A stretch of 17,445 bases of DNA from an uncultured Novosphingobium sp. GTDB taxonomy: Bacteria; Pseudomonadota; Alphaproteobacteria; Sphingomonadales; Sphingomonadaceae. Position numbers and translations under genes: made by a program. Below the pieces are notes generated by a model. It was not told where the DNA came from, ran no database searches, and saw nothing but the letters and a program-made list of their open reading frames with translations. The stretch is from assembly GCA_937897535.1 (NCBI GenBank), contig CALCQB010000275.1:1-17445 (forward strand), in the 5' to 3' direction. Below, piece after piece: positions 14,124 through 17,445 of this stretch (the stretch's first letter is position 1; each line of letters begins with the position of its first letter).

Positions 14124-15895
14124 CCGGCGGGTTTGCGGCCCTTCCACGGGGCCTTCTTGCGGAACGGCTTGCCGCCCTGGGGACCGGCATTGCCGCCGTC
14201 GCTGCTGCCCGCTCGCGGCGCAGGACGCGGGCGGTGCGGCGGTTTGCCCGGCCCGGCGCGGTCGCCGGCGGGCCGGTGCTCACGCTTGGCGCTGCGGGCT
14301 TCATCGCGCGGCGCACCGTCGACCGGGGTGATCTCGACCCCGTCATCCTCTTCGGCGGTGCGGCGGACGGCCTCGAGGAATTTGGCGGCGGCGGGCCCCG
14401 CGATTTCGAACAGCGTTTCGGTTTGCGCCAGCCGGATCGCGCCGATGTCGGTGCGGCTGACGTGGCCGCGGCGGCACAGCAGCGGCAGGATCCAGCGCGC
14501 GTCGGCGTTCTGGCGGCGGCCGACGTTGAGCCGGAACCACGCGCTGCCTTCGAACCCGGGGCGCGGGCCGCTGGGCGGCGGGGCGGCGGTGGCGAGCAGC
14601 TCTTCGGGCTGGGGCAGCTTGGCGCGGTGGGCCTGGATCAGCGCGGCGGCAATTTCTTCGGGGCTGCGCTCGGCCATCAGCCGGGCAGCGAGCGCGCGAT
14701 CCTCGTCCTCGATCTCGACCGGGGCGAGCAAGGCACTGAGCATCCGCTCGCTGTCGGCGGCGCGGATGTCGGCGGCAGACGGCGCAGAAACCCATTGGGC
14801 CGGAACCCGCGCATCGCGCAGCATCCCCTCGACCCGGCGGCGGCGCGGGTAAGGCACCAGCAGGATCGCGGTGCCCTTCTTGCCGGCCCGGCCGGTGCGG
14901 CCCGAGCGGTGCTGGAGAACCTCGGCGTCACGCGGGATCTCGACATGGACCACCAGGCTCAGGCTCGGCAAATCAATCCCGCGCGCGGCGACATCGGTCG
15001 CCACGCAGACCCGAGCGCGACGATCGCGCAGCGCCTGCAGCGCCTGGTTGCGCTCGTTCTGGCTATGCTCACCCGACAGAGCGACCGCCGCGAAACCGCG
15101 CTCGATCAGGCTGGCGTGGAGGTGGCGGACATTGTCGCGGGTGGCGCAGAACAGCATCGCCGTTTCCGCCTCGTGAAAGCGCAGCAGGTTGATCACCGCG
15201 TTTTCGATATCGGCCGGGGCGATCGCCATCGCCAGGTATTCGATATCGCCGTGGCCGCGATCGGATTCGACGGTCGAGACGCGCAGCGCATCGCGCTGAT
15301 AGCGCCGGGCCAGCGCGACGATCGGCTTGGGCATGGTCGCCGAAAACAGCAGCGTCCGGCGGCCGTCGGGCGTGGCGTCGAGCAGTTCTTCCAGGTCTTC
15401 GCGAAAGCCCATGTCGAGCATTTCGTCGGCCTCGTCGAGCACCGCCACTGCCAGGCTGGTCAGGTCGAGCGAGCCGCGCTCGAGGTGATCCTTCAGACGG
15501 CCGGGGGTGCCGACCACGATTTGTGCGCCATAGTTCAGCGCCCGGCGTTCCTTGGCGGCATCCATCCCGCCGACGCAGGTCGCGACCCGCAGCCGGGTAT
15601 CGGCGAACAGCCAGGCGAGCTCGCGGCTGACCTGCAGGGCCAGTTCGCGGGTCGGCGCAATGATCAGCGCGAGCGGCGCGGCGGGCGGCAGCGCGGTGCC
15701 GGCTTCATCGAGCAGCTGCGGCGCCATTGCCAGCCCGAACGCCACGGTCTTGCCCGAGCCGGTTTGGGCCGAGACGATCAGATCGCGGCCGAGCGCCTCG
15801 TCCTCGAGCACGGCGGCCTGGACCGGGGTCGGTGCGGCATAGCCGCGGGCGGTCAGCGCTTCGGCCAACTGGGGGAAGGGGGTATTGAAGGACAT
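14120..15895 (-). CDS. DEAD-box ATP-dependent RNA helicase with DbpA-type RNA-binding domain
   Basis: 591 residues. Motifs are in order: Q motif (TPVQ, 23-26), Walker A AQTGSGKT (43-50), PTRELALQ (81-88), TPGR (130-133), DEAD (154-157), SAT near 187, ATDVAARGID, and HRSGRTGRAG. A DbpA-like RNA-binding domain (WFRLNVGRRQNADARWILP...) covers about 460-530, followed by a basic Gly/Pro/Lys tail ending WKGRKPAG. This architecture is that of DeaD/CsdA-type helicases acting on structured RNA in ribosome assembly or cold adaptation. The start ATG at 15895 (MSFNTPFPQLAEAL) fits the family; an upstream extension in the frame lacks similarity. It is translationally coupled to the DUF188 gene behind it. 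Confidence 0.95.
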   Translation of the reverse strand: MSFNTPFPQLAEALTARGYAAPTPVQAAVLEDEALGRDLIVSAQTGSGKTVAFGLAMAPQLLDEAGTALPPAAPLALIIAPTRELALQVSRELAWLFADTRLRVATCVGGMDAAKERRALNYGAQIVVGTPGRLKDHLERGSLDLTSLAVAVLDEADEMLDMGFREDLEELLDATPDGRRTLLFSATMPKPIVALARRYQRDALRVSTVESDRGHGDIEYLAMAIAPADIENAVINLLRFHEAETAMLFCATRDNVRHLHASLIERGFAAVALSGEHSQNERNQALQALRDRRARVCVATDVAARGIDLPSLSLVVHVEIPRDAEVLQHRSGRTGRAGKKGTAILLVPYPRRRRVEGMLRDARVPAQWVSAPSAADIRAADSERMLSALLAPVEIEDEDRALAARLMAERSPEEIAAALIQAHRAKLPQPEELLATAAPPPSGPRPGFEGSAWFRLNVGRRQNADARWILPLLCRRGHVSRTDIGAIRLAQTETLFEIAGPAAAKFLEAVRRTAEEDDGVEITPVDGAPRDEARSAKREHRPAGDRAGPGKPPHRPRPAPRAGSSDGGNAGPQGGKPFRKKAPWKGRKPAG

Positions 15896-16021
15896 GATCG
15901 CGTGCTCGCAATGGGGGACGAGCGGACGGCTCGATAAGCGGGGGTCAGCCGCCGTGAAGCTGCGCCGATAGGCTTTTCGCAGGTGCAGCACAATGGCAAT
16001 CGCAGATCGGCGGGTTGAGCC

Positions 16022-16498
16022 TCAGCTTGTCACGGCTATCGAAAGCACTTCGATCGCGTCATCCTGCCCGGCGAACTCCAGTATCTCCCCCGGTTCGGCC
16101 CCGATCAGCGCGCGCGCCAGCGGAGCGGTGAACGCGATCAGTCCGGCCGCCGGATCGGCTTCGTCATTGCCGACAATCGTCAGTTCGCGCGGGCTCCCCT
16201 TGAGTCTGAACCGCACGGTCGTGCCGATTTCGGCGGTTTCGCCCGAAGGGACCGGCACCAGCTCGGCGGTGACCTGGCGGGTCTGCCAATAGCGCAGGTC
16301 GCGCTGGCAGGCCTTGATCGCGGCCTCGTCCGCCGCGTGTGCGGTCAGCTCCGCCAGCCGCGCTTCGACTGTCGCAACCTGCGCGCCGATCAGCGCCAGG
16401 CCGCGCGGGGTGACCAGGTTGGGGCCGGGCGGGATCGGGATCTCGAACTTGGGTTCAAGATGCTCGTCGTCGCCCTCGCGCCGGAACGCGACGCTCAC
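16022..16498 (-). CDS. GreA/GreB-family transcription elongation factor
   Basis: 158 residues. The N-terminal half (about 28-80) is helical with charged residues, as in the Gre coiled coil that enters the RNA polymerase secondary channel. The C-terminal half carries TVRFRLKGSPRELTIVGNDEAD and SPLG-like IAFTAPLARALIGAEPGE, the FKBP-like Gre domain. It begins with GTG at 16498, which overlaps the ABC-F stop as GTGA, so it is probably translated by coupling. The N-terminal region differs from canonical GreA, so a specialised Gre-like factor is possible. Confidence 0.87.
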   Translation of the reverse strand: MSVAFRREGDDEHLEPKFEIPIPPGPNLVTPRGLALIGAQVATVEARLAELTAHAADEAAIKACQRDLRYWQTRQVTAELVPVPSGETAEIGTTVRFRLKGSPRELTIVGNDEADPAAGLIAFTAPLARALIGAEPGEILEFAGQDDAIEVLSIAVTS

Positions 16499-17445
16499 GC
16501 CGCGATGCCCTCAAGCGCCTCGCTGGCGACGAGCCAGGCCAGTTCGGCGGTCTCGATCAGCGCTTCGATCTCGGCCCGGCGTTTCATCAGCTCGGTCATC
16601 GACAGCCGGGAAAGCGCCGCTTCGGCCGATTTGGGATCGAACATCGCGAGTTCGACCGCACTGCGCAGCTTTTGCAGCCGCTCGAGTTCGGCTTCGGCCT
16701 TGCGGGCCTGCTTGCGCAGTTCCTGGTTCTTTTCCCGCGCTTCGGCGGCGGCCTTGCGCTGATCCTTCTTGCTGATCCCGCTGCCCCCGCCGCCCTTGGC
16801 CGGGGCCGGGTCCTTGGCCAGCACGAAGGCGATGTAATCGTCGATCGAGCCGTCGAATTCCTGCGCGGTTCCGCCATCGACCAGCACCAGCCGGTCGGCG
16901 GTCATTTCGAGCATGTGGCGATCGTGGCTGACGATCACGACCGCGCCCGAATAGTCGTTGAGCGCCTGAATCAGCGCCTCGCGGGCATCGACGTCGAGGT
17001 GGTTGGTCGGCTCGTCGAGGATCAGCAGGTGCGGGGCCTGCATGGCGACGAGGTTGAGCAGCAGTCGAGCGCGCTCGCCGCCGGACAGATTGGCGACGGT
17101 GGTCTCGGCCTTGTCGTAGCCCAGGCCCCACTGAGCCAGACGCGATCGGCGCTGGGACTCGGTCGATTCCGGCAGAACCCGGCGCACGATCTCCAGCGGC
17201 GTGTCGACGGGGTCCAGCGCCTCGATCTGGTGCTGGTGGAACCAGCCGACCTTCATCTTGCGGTCGCGGTGGAACTCGCCGCTCTGCACGCCCAGCGCGC
17301 CGGCGATCAGCTTGGCGAAGGTCGACTTGCCCGCGCCGTTGACGCCGAGCAGGCCGATGCGGTCGTCCAGGTCCATGCGCAGGTTGAGGTTCTTGAGGAT
17401 CGAACGCCCCTCCTCGTAACCCACATTGGCGCGCTCCAGCCGGAT
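16495..17445 (-). CDS. ABC-F family ATPase, C-terminal part (5' end outside window)
   Basis: 316 residues of the second half of an ABC-F protein, running off the window end. Its second nucleotide-binding domain has Walker A GVNGAGKST, signature LSGGERARL, Walker B LLILDEPTNHLD and switch VSHDRH. It is followed by a Gly-rich linker and a charged coiled coil (SKKDQRKAAAEAREKNQELR...), a C-terminal layout seen in Uup/YheS-type members. ABC-F proteins bind the ribosome rather than a transporter; which subfamily this is cannot be settled without the N-terminal half. The last codons overlap the GTG start of the Gre-like gene. Confidence 0.94.
   Translation of the reverse strand: MRLERANVGYEEGRSILKNLNLRMDLDDRIGLLGVNGAGKSTFAKLIAGALGVQSGEFHRDRKMKVGWFHQHQIEALDPVDTPLEIVRRVLPESTESQRRSRLAQWGLGYDKAETTVANLSGGERARLLLNLVAMQAPHLLILDEPTNHLDVDAREALIQALNDYSGAVVIVSHDRHMLEMTADRLVLVDGGTAQEFDGSIDDYIAFVLAKDPAPAKGGGGSGISKKDQRKAAAEAREKNQELRKQARKAEAELERLQKLRSAVELAMFDPKSAEAALSRLSMTELMKRRAEIEALIETAELAWLVASEALEGIAA

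Noticed and set aside
14234..15937. 567-codon open frame antisense to the DEAD-box helicase
   Set aside because: The helicase frame carries every family motif; this frame has only Arg/Gly/Ala/Gln-rich sequence and is a codon-bias shadow.
1..17445. CRISPR arrays, rRNA, prophage genes or long direct repeats
   Set aside because: None were seen on reading both strands.

Overview
The window is GC-rich (only the first ~600 bases and the stretch just after the LOV-HTH gene look clearly poorer) and reads as chromosomal DNA of an alphaproteobacterium, most likely a sphingomonad or Erythrobacteraceae-type organism. The reasons are the EL222-like LOV-HTH regulator, the FeS-type photolyase set, the cytochrome b561-YceI fusion and the many overlapping or nearly abutting start and stop codons. 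This assignment comes from family recognition, not from a search.

Layout. (1) 1-620: a probable decayed transposase tail, a small conserved hypothetical gene (minus) and a terminator-like hairpin. These lie on the 3' side of a tRNA-Leu(CAG) gene (621-707, minus), the usual place for integrated elements. (2) 884-7922: an amidohydrolase of the D-aminoacylase type, followed by a light and DNA-repair neighbourhood: an FeS-cluster photolyase/cryptochrome, a 56-residue DUF2256 zinc-ribbon gene, an SDR oxidoreductase, a DUF3429 membrane protein, an FAD-dependent oxidoreductase, GTP cyclohydrolase I (folE) and a blue-light LOV-HTH transcription factor divergent from folE. The genes form small units: SDR-DUF2256 and folE-FAD oxidoreductase on minus; photolyase, DUF3429 and LOV-HTH on plus. 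The inference is that LOV-HTH senses blue light and controls some or all of this set.

(3) 8116-12256: an accessory-looking cassette and the most novel part. A 42-residue peptide has a RiPP-leader-like N-terminus and a lasso-like core: Thr at -2, Ala1 and an Asp at ring position 8. It is followed by a GC-rich hairpin, a beta-propeller-like protein on minus, an asparagine-synthetase homologue resembling lasso-peptide cyclases, and a TPR protein with a C-terminal 2OG-Fe(II) oxygenase domain. No leader-binding B1 protein, B2 protease or exporter is visible, so this may be an unusual or minimal RiPP system.

(4) 12305-17445: a cytochrome b561-YceI fusion, then core genes all on minus. A DEAD-box RNA helicase overlaps a DUF188 (YaiI-like) gene by ATGA, and an ABC-F ATPase cut by the window end overlaps a GreA/GreB-family factor by GTGA.
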